This document shows positions 47,960-60,308 of a stretch of DNA of 64,000 nucleotides, in pieces. The first letter of the stretch is position 1. Every line of letters starts with the position of its first letter. Source of the DNA: Brasenia schreberi (lineage: Eukaryota; Streptophyta; Magnoliopsida; Nymphaeales; Cabombaceae); contig JAYKKT010000047.1 in assembly GCA_036023115.1 (NCBI GenBank), positions 2,354,001 through 2,418,000 on the forward strand, written 5' to 3'. The translations under genes were made by a program, and so were the position numbers. A model generated the notes under the pieces. It searched no databases. It saw nothing but the letters and a program-made list of their open reading frames with translations, and had not been told where the DNA came from.

Positions 47960-50130
47960 AACATTTTTAGTAAGTGTGAAGCTTGTATACATGGATAACA
48001 TTTTTCAAGAAAATAGTAAGGGCAACAACCCTATTAAAAATCATTCACACTAATTTATATGGACCTTTTATAGTAATATCACATCGAGAAAATGTTTATT
48101 TTATAACCTTTATTGATGATTACTCAACGCATATATACATATATCTCTTAGCACATAAAATTGATGTATTTGAAGTATTAAAAGAATATAAGAAGGAAGT
48201 TGAAAATCATCTGGGACATACAATCAAAATCTTAAGATCGGATAGAGATAGAGAATACACCTCTGTAGAATTTTTAGAATTTTGTAAAAATTTTGGTGTA
48301 ACAAAACAAAATATAATGCCAAGATACCTCAACAAATAGAGTAGCAGAAAAATATAATATGACCTTACTGGAAATGGCAAGGTCTATGTTAATAGACATT
48401 TCACTTCCAAAGGTATTTTGGAGAGAAGCAGTAAGTACAATTGTGTATATACTCAACAGAGTACCTTATAAAATTATATTCTTTACACTATATAAGATGT
48501 GGTTTGGAAGAAAACCAAACCTCGGTCATCTTAGGAGGTGGAGATATATCGCTCGTGTGAAGATCATTTATGAGTTTAAAGACAAGTTAGACAATAAGTA
48601 CTTAAGATATACATTTATTGAATATTCTAAAGGATCTAAAGGATATCGGTTTTATTATAAGGAACATTGAGTAATAGAAAGCAAGGATGGTGAATTTAGA
48701 TGAGCTCACTAATAACTTAACATATCAGTAGACTATTGACTAATCTGAATCAATAGGCTACTAAAAATCCATGGATAAGAAAATTGGTGAATCCATTGAG
48801 AAAAACGAATTCTGAAAATTGACTTATTTGCCAAAAAAAATGAAAGTCATAGATTGTAAATGGATTCTGAAAAAAATGTAAAATTGATAAGTCTATCGAC
48901 AAGTTAGATGTGGCTATTGATAAGTCATAAATTGGTTACAAAGAAATTTTCGCAAAAGAATGGAATAAATTATGTTGAGACATATTCCCATGTTGCGAAA
49001 TTTGCATCAATAAGGATAATCCTTGCAATATCAGGATATTATGATTTGTATTTACATCAGTTAGATTTAACAATTGCTTTTATAAACGAAGATTTAGATG
49101 AAATCATATATATACAACAACCCAAAGGATACAAAGTTAAATGCTAATAATATAAAGTAAATAGGTTGAAAAAAAAACCTATATGACCATAAATAGTCAC
49201 CTGATCAATGGTATTTGACTTTTTAAAATGCGATAATTGAACTTGGGTTTATGGCTAATGATCTTGACCATTGTGTATATGTTTAAAATAGTGGAAGCTA
49301 CTTTGTGATCTTATCGTTATGCGTAGATGACATATTGTTAACTGGAAATAATAATGAGATGATTGTCAAACTAAGTCATGGTTAAACTAAATGTTCGAAA
49401 TAAAGGATATGGGAGAAACATCTTATATCCCGAGTATAAAAATTTCTCGAGACAGAGAATCTAAACTCTTGTATCTAAGTCAAGAGAGAGATATCAATTA
49501 TATCCTCAAGAAGTTTAAAATGGGCTAATACAAGTCTGCATCTATACCCATTGCGAAAGGGGTTAAACGGAGTAAGGTTGATGGTCCTGGTGAATAAGAC
49601 AATAAGTCTAATATTCTTTATGCACAAGGTGTGGGTAGCTTCATGTATACTATAGTGTAAAAAACCTTATATCAGCTTTGTTGATCTTGTAATAGGATAT
49701 CAAAGTAATCTTGGTTGAAAGTATTGGATAGTTGTAAAAAGGATTCTTAGATATATCAAATGAAAAAAAACTTGAAACTTTGTTTTCAAGCAGGTAAAGT
49801 GAAAGTGATAGAATACTCAGATGCTGACTTGTTGAGAGCAAAGATGATAGCAAATCAACTTGGAGATAAATATTCTTACTTAAAGGTAGAGTTGTTTCTT
49901 GAGTATGTAAAAAAAAGGATTGTGTAGTGTTATACAAAGTTGAGTATGTTGCTTGTTGTATGGTTGCAACAAGTACCGTTTGGATAAGTCGCTTCATATG
50001 TGACTTGAAGCTAGATATAGCCAATGAGCCGGTTGTTATTTTACTGTGACAATAATACAACAATTACTTTGATTAAGAGCAGAGCCGATAATTCAAAAAA
50101 CAAGCATATAAGGTTAATTACATGAGTGCC
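47960..50130 (+). mobile_element. Degenerate Ty1/Copia internal region
   Basis: Integrase core remnant at 47983-48339 (FITFIDDYSTHIYIYLL, then KILRSDRDREYTSVEFLEFC), continuing MTLLEMARSMLIDISLPKVFW at 48359-48670. Reverse transcriptase remnants at 48908-49147 (LHQLDLTIAFINEDLDE) and about 49310-49340. RNase H relic at about 49800-50100 (CDNNT block, KHIR). No LTRs were identified, and it is distinct from the Copia at 30069. Immediately upstream is the LINE relic at 46975-47935. Confidence 0.85.
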
Positions 50131-51980
50131 ATAACTTCATATGTAGGGTAGTCCAACAAGCCGAATTTGGTGAGTAGCTCATTTCTCGTAGAGCTGGCTC
50201 ATGTTGATACAGGTAGTGATGTTCGAAACCTATTATTAAATTGTTCGTTATTTCATACGACTTGAGCACTTGACACATAAACCAAGTTCAATTTTATTTG
50301 AACTCATGCTTACGTTCTAGCTCGTGTTCAAAACTATATTTTCGTATTACCAAAATAAATGCCCATAGTTCACCTATATAAACTACAGGAGCGTAATCAA
50401 GCCACACCAAGCTTGAGTTCAGTGAAACTATCGATTTGATTCGTTTAAGAAATAAAGCTTTCTCTATATATAGGGAGAGAAAACATATTCATTCACAAGC
50501 ATAGTACTTATATTTTATTTAATATTACAAGGTCTAATCAAAACAGTAGTTGAGACGACCGAAGAAATTTAGAGGATTGGACCTTGATTTTTTTACTGCC
50601 ATATAGTAGGATTTGATAGGTTGCATATAATTTGACCATTTTTATTAAAAACAGTTCTCTTGTGAATAGTGTTTGGATTTTTATTTATACTTAAATAAAT
50701 GAATATGAACTTGGTTTATTATTTTACTGGGTTATACCGTTATTAAATTGAATTGTCTAAGTCACATGGCATGAACGAGTCATGTTTCCATATCGAATAA
50801 GTTTTGTGGATCGTTACATAAGACGATATCAAATTTGAACTTTATCCAAACCAACTTTGCATTCTCGAGATTGGGCTTAGCTCAAACCACATTTCGAGCC
50901 TCTCAAGCTTTAATGGTTATTAAGCAAGTTGTTGCAACGCTTTGTAGTTTAGGCTGATAGAATTACAGCCAATTAACAAGGAGCTCAATGAAGGTCACAA
51001 GCTTAACATCAGTGGGTTCGTCAATAAGCTGACCCGAGCCGATCTCTTAGCAGCTTGGTACCAGGAGCCGGTTACTTGTAAAGGGGGCGAGATAGAGGGG
51101 ATGGCAAGCCACGAAATTGTGAGTAAAAACAGTGGCTTTTGTGGATGCGTAGAGCCGCGCAAAACGGAGAAAAGGGGGAGATTACGTAAGAAGCCCCTAC
51201 CGTTATGCATTGCCACGATGGATACGCTAGTTGCCTACGTGGCATGCATCCATCTTCGGTGGGTCCCGGAAGGAGGCGGCAGAAACATCGAGATTTCTTG
51301 CGACCTTTGTTCTTGATGTGCCTCCAGGCAGTCAGTCAGCAAGGGTCATTAGCAACACACGATGACACGGTATAGCCCCTCTGCAACGAGCTCTCGTCGC
51401 TCGTGTCGTATTCGTATTGGTTATATTCCGTGTTAGTGTCAAAAAGGTTCAACCCGAATATAAACTGATTTTTTTGGTACCGGATGTCAATTAGGTTTCC
51501 AACTATCAAAAAGCTTTTTGCTTGAAAATTATTAACAAGAATCCATCTTCATGCTCTCTAATTCATATCCTTATGCCAATAAGACTTTTTTTTTATGGAC
51601 AACCATTCATATGTTGATAACAAGGTCTTGTTTGTCAACTACAAATTGAGGATTTATCTCTTCACATTCCTTGACCTCTTCCATTCCATTGGTCGAAGAA
51701 ACTGTGCTTCCCCTCGAGTGGGTGAGTTTCTCCTCCAGGGGAAGCGTGCTTCTCTATTTTGGAAAGGTATTCACTTACGAAACGCTCCGAAATCATTCGT
51801 TTCACACTTCCAAATCGGGAACCAGGAGACAATGCTTCTCTATCCTTAGTTACATGACTTTTGAGACTAAACAAGCCAACGGTTCGGCAGTGAATTGAAT
51901 AACAAACAAAATGCTGCAAAGAATGCACGCAGCATGTTTATGTTGAAAGCTAGACTACTAGACACCATCCATTAGAAACT
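50131..51980. other. Intergenic stretch, no gene recognised
   Basis: AT-rich to about 50.9 kb, then a GC-richer block at 51000-51400. Short ORFs show no known domain. The expected last exon of the CNNM-like gene was looked for here and not found. Confidence 0.4.
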
Positions 51981-52093
51981 CAGGTGAGCGACTGTTCATT
52001 TACTCTTTCAAAAACTCTCCATTGATCAAATGGACAGCAGATGAGGTCATTTGTTACTGACACCCTTAACAAATATATGTACATGATAGATAC

Positions 52094-54964
52094 CTGCAAG
52101 AGTTCTTCGATAACGTCTTCCATTGTGACTATACCAACAGCTTCCTCCTCTTCACTAAGATTAGGTACAAAGTTGTCCTCGATTTGAAGAACATCTGCAA
52201 AGATATCCCTTGCCCATTTCTTGCCTCTTGCAGTATCTCGGTGTGATAAAGAAGGGAAAGTCTTAAATCTATGAAATGGAGTTTGAGTCTTCACGTCCTT
52301 TACTTGGTTAGTAGCAGAAGAATCACCATCAATAGTCACTAGCACATCGTTTCCTAAACCAAGAAGACAAGAGACCGTGACCCTTCTGAATAGAATAAAA
52401 TTGAAGTGTAGTTCTCAATAGAACAAAATTGATTTGGTTGGAAATCAGAGATCAAATTCAAATTCATACCACCATTTTCATTGCCATGCTCATGCTGTTC
52501 GTTGGATCTTACAACAACCGCCATGTGACTATGACCCTTCTGAAACTCATTTAGAATGTCATAGTCATACAAGAGCATATTCTCGGAAATCCTGTCAAAG
52601 GAGCATCAAATATTAAAGTCAGAGGTGAAGGAAGGATGCAAGACCTTAGGTATAGATTTCATATCCACGGTTCCCGGATCCAGATTGACCAGGCTCACTC
52701 CCACTGTGACAGTTCATATACCTAACACCCCCATGCATCAGATACTGAGCTTACAGACAAATGCCAGGAAAGAGTTGCATGCCTATGTTCTGCAAGAAGT
52801 GGCCTTTTGTCTTCATTTTTTTTGTGCAACTACAGCATAAGCATAAAGTGGCCATCCGAGTGCACTGTGCAAAGCTCCAGGAATTAATTACTTTGAGCCA
52901 ACTTTATGTTTAGAAGTACACTATACGCATCACACTTGCATGTGGATGCATCTTGTTCACTCGATGCACACACACACACACACACACCACGAGAACACAC
53001 TGATAACCATCAGATGGCACACTTTATGTTTAGAAGTATGCCATCATTTGTGTATGTTCATAATTTATCTCTACAAAGCGGATACAGGCCTTTGAACCTA
53101 AAAAAACCGTATGTGACCAGTCAATTCCTTTACCTATGGTATCTAGAAGCCCCCTGAAGGCTGAGACCCGTAAACCTAAATGACGGTAAAATAACAATAC
53201 AACACACCTGCATCGTGATGTTGCAGTGAATAGCTGACTATATAATGAATTCAATAAGTAGAGAAATCAAAACCTAACATCAGTAAGAAAGCCTTTTGCT
53301 TATATGGCCTAAAGTGTGGGGAAAGTGGAATATGAAATTCTTTGAGATATAATACAAACACAGACCGGCCACTATCATGATTTATTTTCGAAGTGGCATC
53401 ATCACGAGGTTGACAACCATAGATGGCACGGATTAAAGTGGTATCATGTTACTCCCAGTTAGAGCTTTTAGTTTAAAAACTTAAAAGAAGTTAGTGTACA
53501 GCCCTACCCGGGAAGTACAATTTCCGAACGATAAGCATCCGATTTGGGTGGGGCACCTTATTAGAGGTGTCCCTGTCACATAGATTTATTCAACAGGATC
53601 AACCAACGATATTGCACAACAAAAGGAAAAAGGAAAAAGGAAAAGGGAAACAAATCCCAATGTAATGATAAACTTATAGTCTTATACCACTAAGCCAGGG
53701 ATGTAAAAGGAAAAAGGAAAAAGGAAAAGGGAAACAAATCCCAATGTAATGATAAACTTATAGTCTTATACCACTAAGCCAGGGATGTATATATGGTAAA
53801 GGTGACTTTCGGAAATCTGTTGAAAGAGCATAATGACTACCATATCAAAGTCAACAGTGCTGTATGAGTGAAATCAATCCAAGTAAGGAGGGAGATAAAA
53901 TTTCATTTGTAGAGAAACCCTTTGTGCCTTTAAGGAAACAAGGGCCAGAGGTGACAATCTTACCTCCGTGGCAAGGCATTGGTGTCCACCTCTTTTGCAT
54001 CAATTAATGATATTTTTTATGCTCTTGATGCCAATGACTTTGATCCCCACACTTTCATATCGGGACCAAGGCCTCATTCTGCTTGTGCGCTGGCATCTTA
54101 TGAGACACCAAAGTTTGGTCTATCAGACACGGCCAATGGACCTTGACCTTAGGCAAGACAAACAGGACAAAGTAACATTCTTGATTAGAAGCAAAAAGAG
54201 TAATCATCTAGATAACAAACCTTGGTATTTTAAAGGATTGTAACATTCCTAACAGGTACCTCATCTGCTGGGTGTATAGTTAACAGATTTTTCACCTGAA
54301 ATTGTGCCGGGTGGTAACATTTAGAATTTTAGAGGGAGAAAAGTCTCTCAAAGATCAGGAAAACAAAAATTCAGTTGAATTAACAAATAGTATATGAGTG
54401 CATACATGATAGACAAATCTCTTAAACAAGAAACAAATCAATTTGAAGCAGCTGGAAGTCATCACACTAAAGTCATGAAGATAACTGAATTCAATGAACA
54501 CACACTCATCTTCTACGAACATCTGAACTTAAAAAATATGGAAGATAAAGAACTATTGAATAGTATATTAAAATCAGAGATGCCACCGTGGTAATAATCA
54601 AGTTTATACCATTAATTATTAATATATCCATCCACACACCGAACCAAAGACTTGCAAAAGGAAGAAAGATGCTTGTAGCTCCATGTTCTGTTTCTCAAAT
54701 CCTCTGTGCTGCTGACCCTTGATGACAACCATCTGCTCTATGACACCTATCAGAGAACTTCAAGAATAAGAATTTTGTTAGGTAGAAGATTCATCAGCAC
54801 TTGCACAATAGACAACTGAAGCTATTAAGCGCAGTTACCTATCAAGTTTAGCATTGATATCAATAGCAAAAGTTTCGGAGAGTGCTTGCCGGTTTCTCTG
54901 AAAGCTCAAGTGCCCCAGCTATGATAGTCGTTTCATCATGGGTAAGTTCACCACCCTTCCCAGC
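52094..54964 (-). pseudogene. CNNM/DUF21-CBS domain protein remnant
   Basis: Exon-like blocks on the minus strand in correct order: 54839-54964 ([20 protein letters not shown], then a frame break before [11 protein letters not shown]), about 54240-54295 (VKNLLTIHPADEVPV), 52470-52591 (ILNEFQKGHSHMAVVVR), 52094-52353 (ending EEEEAVGIVTMEDVIEELLQ). These belong to the CBS-pair part of plant DUF21/CBS membrane proteins, thought to relate to divalent-cation transport. The N-terminal DUF21 membrane domain, the exon with the GHSRVPVY-type motif and the C terminus are not visible, so this is probably a gene relic, although blocks 52094-52353 and 52470-52591 are open and joined in phase. Confidence 0.7.
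53621..53788. repeat. 84-bp perfect tandem duplication
   Basis: Units at 53621-53704 and 53705-53788, each with AAAGGAAAAAGGAAAAAGG followed by CCCAATGTAATGATAAAC and CCACTAAGCCAGGGATGT. Near-identical, so recent. Confidence 0.92.
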
Positions 54965-55757
54965 CTGCCCGAAGAGTCCAACTCGAACATTACAAGGATT
55001 GGAACAGCCATATCACATCTTGAATATGTTTCATGAGAAAATAAGAACACCAACTGTTGCAAATCATCTCACTTATCCAACTAGAAACCAGAACATCTCA
55101 TTGAAGATGTTCAACAAATAAAAAAAGGCAAAATTGTTACACGGCGAAAATTTAGTACTGCTAAAATATGCACATTTGGATCTTCACGATGCATTTAATT
55201 CTAGTAATTTAAAAGCAAAACTTTCTAAATAAGCCATTGAGAACAGGATGTAATGGTTTTTTTATTAGAAAAAATTAACAAAATCAATCTCAGTGATCTG
55301 ATCAAGGGCCACAAATAGTTGGTTATATATATATATACATAAAAAGGTCTGCCCACCAAAAAACGAAAGCATGCATTCCTTTTGGATGGATATACAAACA
55401 AATCACGAGTAGTGTCATGACGTGCTCTATGTGAAGTTGGTAGAATGCAATTAAGAGAATTTATCCGTTACTGATAGATTTATCTATATGAAATCAAATA
55501 AATCCTTAAAATTAATATAGTCATGCTATTGAAAAACATTTAGATAATATTACAATAATGCCCCAACATCTCTATTCACTGTCTGTCTCTTTTCAGCCCT
55601 CTCCTCCACAGCAGAAGATAGAAGTGCCTCTCGAGGTGATCCAAAATGACAGGGAACCCACCAACTCAAAACAGAGTGACTTGTTAACTCCTTCGGAGTT
55701 AAGCCAACCACAACACGCAAGCGACTTCCGATCACGAAGTCAATGGAGGGGATTCAA
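54965..55757. other. Spacer between CNNM relic and PPR gene
   Basis: AT-rich; no DUF21 membrane domain was found where it should precede the CNNM blocks. It contains the 3' flank of the PPR gene. Confidence 0.45.
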
Positions 55758-57911
55758 TTACCAGTAATCCCCACATGAACAACTTCCTTCCTTAAAATGA
55801 TGAAAACGTTTAACATCCCTCACAATGATTTCTCTATGAACTATGTTGCATATGAATTTGATAGCTATATGGCAGTCACTGCAGATTCGTAGATTCTTCA
55901 TCACCATTATCCTTGAGCCGGAAGTCGTGTTCAAGAGTGCAAAAGCAATTGCCAATCTCTCACTATGACCATAAAGCATTTCCTCCTTCACCTCCTCTTT
56001 TAGCTCGTGCAGCACCAACTCTGTGTCAGGAATGTAACCAGCCTTTCTCATTTGATAATCTAGAGCCTCTAGCAGTGCCATCATCTGCTCATGTTGTGGA
56101 TGTGTTTTATCCTCGACAGTGAACCCATGAAGCTTCCCATTCACACGCGTTGCACTATAACCCGGTGTCTTTTTCATCCCCATCTTCTTCATAATCTTTC
56201 TAACTTCTGCAACATCATCCCACCTCTTTCCCATAGCATAAACATTTGAAACTAGTGCATACATGCCCGGATCATCTGGCTGCATGTCACATATTATCTT
56301 TCCCACCATCGTTCCAAGCTCAATATCACGGTAAGTTTTGCACCCTGCAAGCAGTGCACTCCAGACACCAATGCCTGGCTCAATTGTCATTGATTTGATG
56401 AGCTCATGGGCTTCCTCTAGTCGACCAGCACGAGCCAATAGATCAACCATGCATGCGTAATGCTTCTCAGTAGGCTGAATGCAGAACTCATCGGCCATTA
56501 TACGGAACCAGTGCCGGCCTTCTTCAACTAGGCCTGCATGACTACATGCAGATAAGAAAGAAGCAAACGTAGCATCATCTACCTTTGCCTCCCTACGATG
56601 CATTTGCTTGAAGAGTTCAACTGCATCCACTCCAAGACCATGAATGCCATAGCTTGAGATCATTGCATTCCAGGCAATCGAATCTTTAAAGCTCATCGAA
56701 TCAAATACTTTCCTTGCTGTTACCAAGCTACCACATTTGGCATACATATCGATCAAAGATGTTGCTGAAATCACATCGAAATTGAGCTTCTTGATGATGA
56801 AACAATGTATTGATTTTCCTTGCTGGAGAAGGCCAATATGTGAACAAGCTAATAATGCACTCACAAGAGCAACTAAATCTGGCTCACATGTCTCTTTCTG
56901 CATTGCAATTAACAAGCTAAGTGTTTCACCTGCGAGCCCGTTCTGCGCATACCCAGACATCATTGCTCCCCATGACACTGCGTTCTTCTCCAGCATCGCA
57001 TCAAACAAGCAGCGAGCTGCACCTAGAACACCATTTTTTGCATACATATCCACAAGACAAGTATTCAGCACCACATCAACGAAAAGATTCCTCCTTAAAA
57101 TATGTCCATGAACAGAAAGACTGAGTTTAAGAGTCCCCACGTTGGCACAAGCTTGAAGCAAGCCCACCATGACAATTTCGTCACCACCAACTCCTGCCAA
57201 CTGCATCCTCCTGAAGAATTCCAAAGCCTTCTCCCCCATCCCGCACTGTGCATAACCAGTAACCATTGTAGTCCAAGTAACAAGGTCTTTCATAGGTATT
57301 TTATCAAACACTTGGATAGCTTGATCCATTTTTCTGAATTTAACATATAGATTAACACTAGCAGAACCCACAAACACATCGCCACCGTACCCCGATTGCT
57401 CAGCAAAACTCAGAATCTCTTCTCCCTTTCCTAAATCTTGAAGCTTAATGCAAGCCTTTACAGCGAGAGAGAATGTGGAGCTATCGGGCGGGACTCCCTT
57501 GGAGACAAGCCTATTATACAAATCTAAAACTTCTGAAGAATATCCATTTCTCGAATAGCTGATTATCATGGCATTCCATATGGCAATGGGTGTCTGCGGC
57601 ATTTCGTCGAACACTTTCCGTGCAACATCCAGAAAACCAAATTGTGAGTACAAAACGATCAATCTTCCCCATATTGCAAGATTCAAACAGGAACCCCTAA
57701 TTACAAGGTGAGCATGAACTTGGCCGAGCGTTCTCACGTCGTTGCACGCACGGAGAAGAGAGGCATAATGAAGTTGGCGACTCTTAATAATATCAATTAA
57801 GGACGGGTGCTGCGAAGTGAGAGATTTGCATGCGAATTCCTTTATTACATTGGACGATGCTAGAAGATGAAGTTTTGGCCTTGATGAACCTAAAACATGG
57901 CTAAGCATCAT
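55758..57911 (-). CDS. PLS-class DYW pentatricopeptide repeat protein
   Basis: 717 aa, intronless and uninterrupted. DYW-class PPR proteins bind specific organellar transcripts and usually direct C-to-U editing. An N-terminal ~45 residues rich in Ser/Lys/Leu may be an organelle transit peptide. PLS repeats follow (VFDEMPQTPIAIWNAMIISY, then LVDMYAKNGVLGAARCLFD and similar), then the E region (WSALLAGCKTYRDIELG, YALVSNVYAMGKRWDDVAEV), and a DYW deaminase-like domain with HSERLA (HxE zinc/catalytic signature), CSDCH and the terminal CSCGDYW. Two adjacent ATGs (57909-57911 and 57906-57908) can serve as start. Length and architecture are normal for the class. The target transcript cannot be read from the sequence. 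Confidence 0.95.
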   Translation of the reverse strand: MMLSHVLGSSRPKLHLLASSNVIKEFACKSLTSQHPSLIDIIKSRQLHYASLLRACNDVRTLGQVHAHLVIRGSCLNLAIWGRLIVLYSQFGFLDVARKVFDEMPQTPIAIWNAMIISYSRNGYSSEVLDLYNRLVSKGVPPDSSTFSLAVKACIKLQDLGKGEEILSFAEQSGYGGDVFVGSASVNLYVKFRKMDQAIQVFDKIPMKDLVTWTTMVTGYAQCGMGEKALEFFRRMQLAGVGGDEIVMVGLLQACANVGTLKLSLSVHGHILRRNLFVDVVLNTCLVDMYAKNGVLGAARCLFDAMLEKNAVSWGAMMSGYAQNGLAGETLSLLIAMQKETCEPDLVALVSALLACSHIGLLQQGKSIHCFIIKKLNFDVISATSLIDMYAKCGSLVTARKVFDSMSFKDSIAWNAMISSYGIHGLGVDAVELFKQMHRREAKVDDATFASFLSACSHAGLVEEGRHWFRIMADEFCIQPTEKHYACMVDLLARAGRLEEAHELIKSMTIEPGIGVWSALLAGCKTYRDIELGTMVGKIICDMQPDDPGMYALVSNVYAMGKRWDDVAEVRKIMKKMGMKKTPGYSATRVNGKLHGFTVEDKTHPQHEQMMALLEALDYQMRKAGYIPDTELVLHELKEEVKEEMLYGHSERLAIAFALLNTTSGSRIMVMKNLRICSDCHIAIKFICNIVHREIIVRDVKRFHHFKEGSCSCGDYW

Positions 57912-57959
57912 CCATCAAGTCCGCAGGGGCGAATTCCCATGCAGAGTTCAGTCGCGGCG

Positions 57960-58080
57960 GATTCGTAGGTGCAGAAGAAGTACTTTCGCAACTTGAAGGG
58001 CATGAGTTCGATACCCAGTGGCACTGGCGCGAATCTCAATACCCCTCCCCCAAGGGGGACAAAATGCTGCAGTACTTTGT
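57960..58080 (+). mobile_element. Possible degenerate SINE
   Basis: GGGCATGAGTTCGATACCCAG resembles the B box of the tRNA-derived SINEs in this window. The A box is weak and no duplication was found. Confidence 0.35.
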
Positions 58081-58085
58081 CTTCT

Positions 58086-58370
58086 GGTTCGTGGTTCCAG
58101 CGAAACTGTCCGCACTTTCAAGTTCCACTAAACATCAAACGTTAATGTAGAACTATGATTTTAAAACATCAACACTAAGAGGGAGGTGGACCGCAATAAC
58201 TGGACCCGACTACAGGGGTTCGTGGTTCCAGCTTAACTTAACCCTGATTTTTGGTGTCCGCACTTTCAAGTTCCACTAAACATCAAACGTTGATGTAGAA
58301 CTATGATTTTAAAACATCGACACTAAGAGGGAAGTGGGCTGTAGAACTGCACCCAACCACAGGATCTGTA
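58086..58370. repeat. Tandem duplication of ~132 bp
   Basis: Units starting GGTTCGTGGTTCCAGC at 58086 and 58218 share GTCCGCACTTTCAAGTTCC and CTATGATTTTAAAACATC blocks, with a ~20-base insertion in the second. Divergence is about 5-10% by eye. Confidence 0.85.
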
Positions 58371-58827
58371 CTCGTGAACTTCACATGAAAACTCAAGTGT
58401 CTCTTTTCTTATATTTTCACCTATCTCTAACGAAAACCAAACGTTAATATCATTCACGAATCAAATACAAAACCATGATTTCTCAATTAAAGTCTAAGTC
58501 TAGAGTTATAATACTAAGAGCTTACCATCACGAATCAAAACACACCTTCTTGAGGTATCCATCAGACTGTTCAGTCCACCCACTAAACTGACATGAAACA
58601 ACTAAAACAAATTGAGGATTTTTTTTGAAAATTTAAACTGAACCAAAGCAAATCGAATCGAAGAATGGTTCGATTCAGGTTTTGGTTATAATTGATTTCC
58701 TCTTAAAACCTTGTCAAGGTTTAGTGCAAGTTAAGTTGTGAGACCCGGAGCACAAGTTGATCCAAAAAGATTAATAACATGAAAACTAATTCAAAACATA
58801 AAAAAAATTGATATATAAGAATTAACA

Positions 58828-59095
58828 ATCAAACCTTTCCCAATACTAGATAAGGTGTTGCTTTGTTTTTATAGAACTCGGTCTTGTGTCATTCTACTAG
58901 TTAACACAATATAACTTAGATCATTCTTTATTCTTTTCAATATTTTTGTGATCTTTTCTTTTTAAAATATTTTCACTATTTACTTTCTTACATATTCTTA
59001 TTGGAGCTTCCTTTCATCGCTTTTATATATTTCAAACTATCTAAAATAATGTTTCCTAATTTTATGATGTATTGGTGTGATTCTCAATATGTTTT
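58828..59095 (-). mobile_element. Degenerate RTE LINE 3' fragment
   Basis: Starts ACAATCAAACCTTTCCC and follows the 3' terminal order of the family (ACTAGATAAGG, then TTAGATCATTCTTTATTC). Highly diverged. Confidence 0.7.
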
Positions 59096-59915
59096 TAAGT
59101 TTGCCATCAACAAAAAATTGCTATGTATCAGTAATGAAAGGAATTGCTCCAGTCAAGAGTCCACAGCACCTCAGATCATGTTGCTTCCAACGACAACTAC
59201 ACTGTTCTATAACCGCCCATCTGTTTCTGTCAAATACTGAAGCATGGAACATTGTTTCCAGCCGTAAATGGCAGTGTAAAAAATAAGCATCTTCAACGTT
59301 GCCTTATCTTAGTCTTTTCTTACACCAAGTGGGGTTGGCGAGAGGGTGTACCACGAGAACTTCCATGAAGGTCACCCCATCCTACTACTATTCTTGCCGA
59401 AGCATGCTTAATTTCAGAGTTCGGCTGAGATTTGATGCATTCATGCCGAAAATATCATGTTGGTCGTTGGCCACTTAATGCAAGCCTCATCCTTTGGACA
59501 TGACAATGGCCATTCAAAGGTGATTCCCCAACGACACCCTAGAAACGTTATTGTCAAAAACAAGGTTTGAGTTCAGTAGCATTTCATGGCAAACTGAAAA
59601 TGTTGGTGTACTCAAGTAATTAAGCTACAGATTTCGATGGACCACGAACATGAAAGGAAGCAGCAATGCACAGAAGAAAACAATCATATAGAAATGATAG
59701 GGAATCAATTGGAGAGAGTCCAAGAAACTTCGAAGAGAATTTGTTCAATAAGCAGCAGCACAGTAATAGACTTTGTTCAATAAGCAGGATAATCCAAGAC
59801 AGTAAAGGCTTTAAGAAAATAGAAAAGATAAAGAGAATTCTAAACAAACTCAAAAGATAACAAAGTCTAGAACTAATTAAACAGAGGTAAATTAAACCAT
59901 AATCTTCCAATTTGC
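59096..59915. other. Intergenic stretch, no gene recognised
   Basis: Only short ORFs with no known domain. Nothing repetitive with clear boundaries. Confidence 0.4.
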
Positions 59916-59918
59916 AGA

Positions 59919-60308
59919 TCAAATGGAAGGATTTTTTTCTATAAACAGGCATTTAGCATTAATGAGGTCCCTGAAAAACCAGATACGAACTACCATGCCC
60001 GCTTTTAGTTCATTTTCAACGCTAAATCTCTGCCAACCAGTAATTACCCGACATACGAAGTTGATTTCGCGAACTCTCTCAGCAATTTGCCCCTTGTAGC
60101 TTTTAAGAAGTATATGCAGTCCGAATTTACTTGCCATTTCCATCCTCTCATATTCGCTTAGCAGATCATTCAGTTTCTCGTAGCCACCTTCAGGTACTTT
60201 AGATGGCTGCATCAGTTGATCCTCCACACCCGCTGATTCCAGGAGTAGGCGCAGGTGATATGCATCGCATTTGTGATAAGAAGCTTTTTCAGAAGAACAT
60301 GGGTACAT
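59919..60308 (-). CDS. B3-like (DUF313-type) single-exon protein or fragment
   Basis: 129 codons starting MYPCSSEKASYHKC. A helical middle section (LNDLLSEYERMEMASKFG) precedes VITGWQRFSVENELKAGMVV and RIWFFRD, which resembles the end of plant B3 domains of the DUF313 kind (GWN..V..N.L..GD...LW.FR pattern). If right, it would be a nuclear DNA-binding-type fold. The N-terminal half of the domain is short or unusual, and no neighbouring exon was found, so it may be a truncated duplicate. The last ~10 residues after FRD look like non-coding run-on. Confidence 0.45.
   Translation of the reverse strand: MYPCSSEKASYHKCDAYHLRLLLESAGVEDQLMQPSKVPEGGYEKLNDLLSEYERMEMASKFGLHILLKSYKGQIAERVREINFVCRVITGWQRFSVENELKAGMVVRIWFFRDLINAKCLFIEKNPSI

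Noticed and set aside
56737..57111. 124-codon ORF opposite the PPR gene
   Set aside because: Antisense shadow of PPR repeats.
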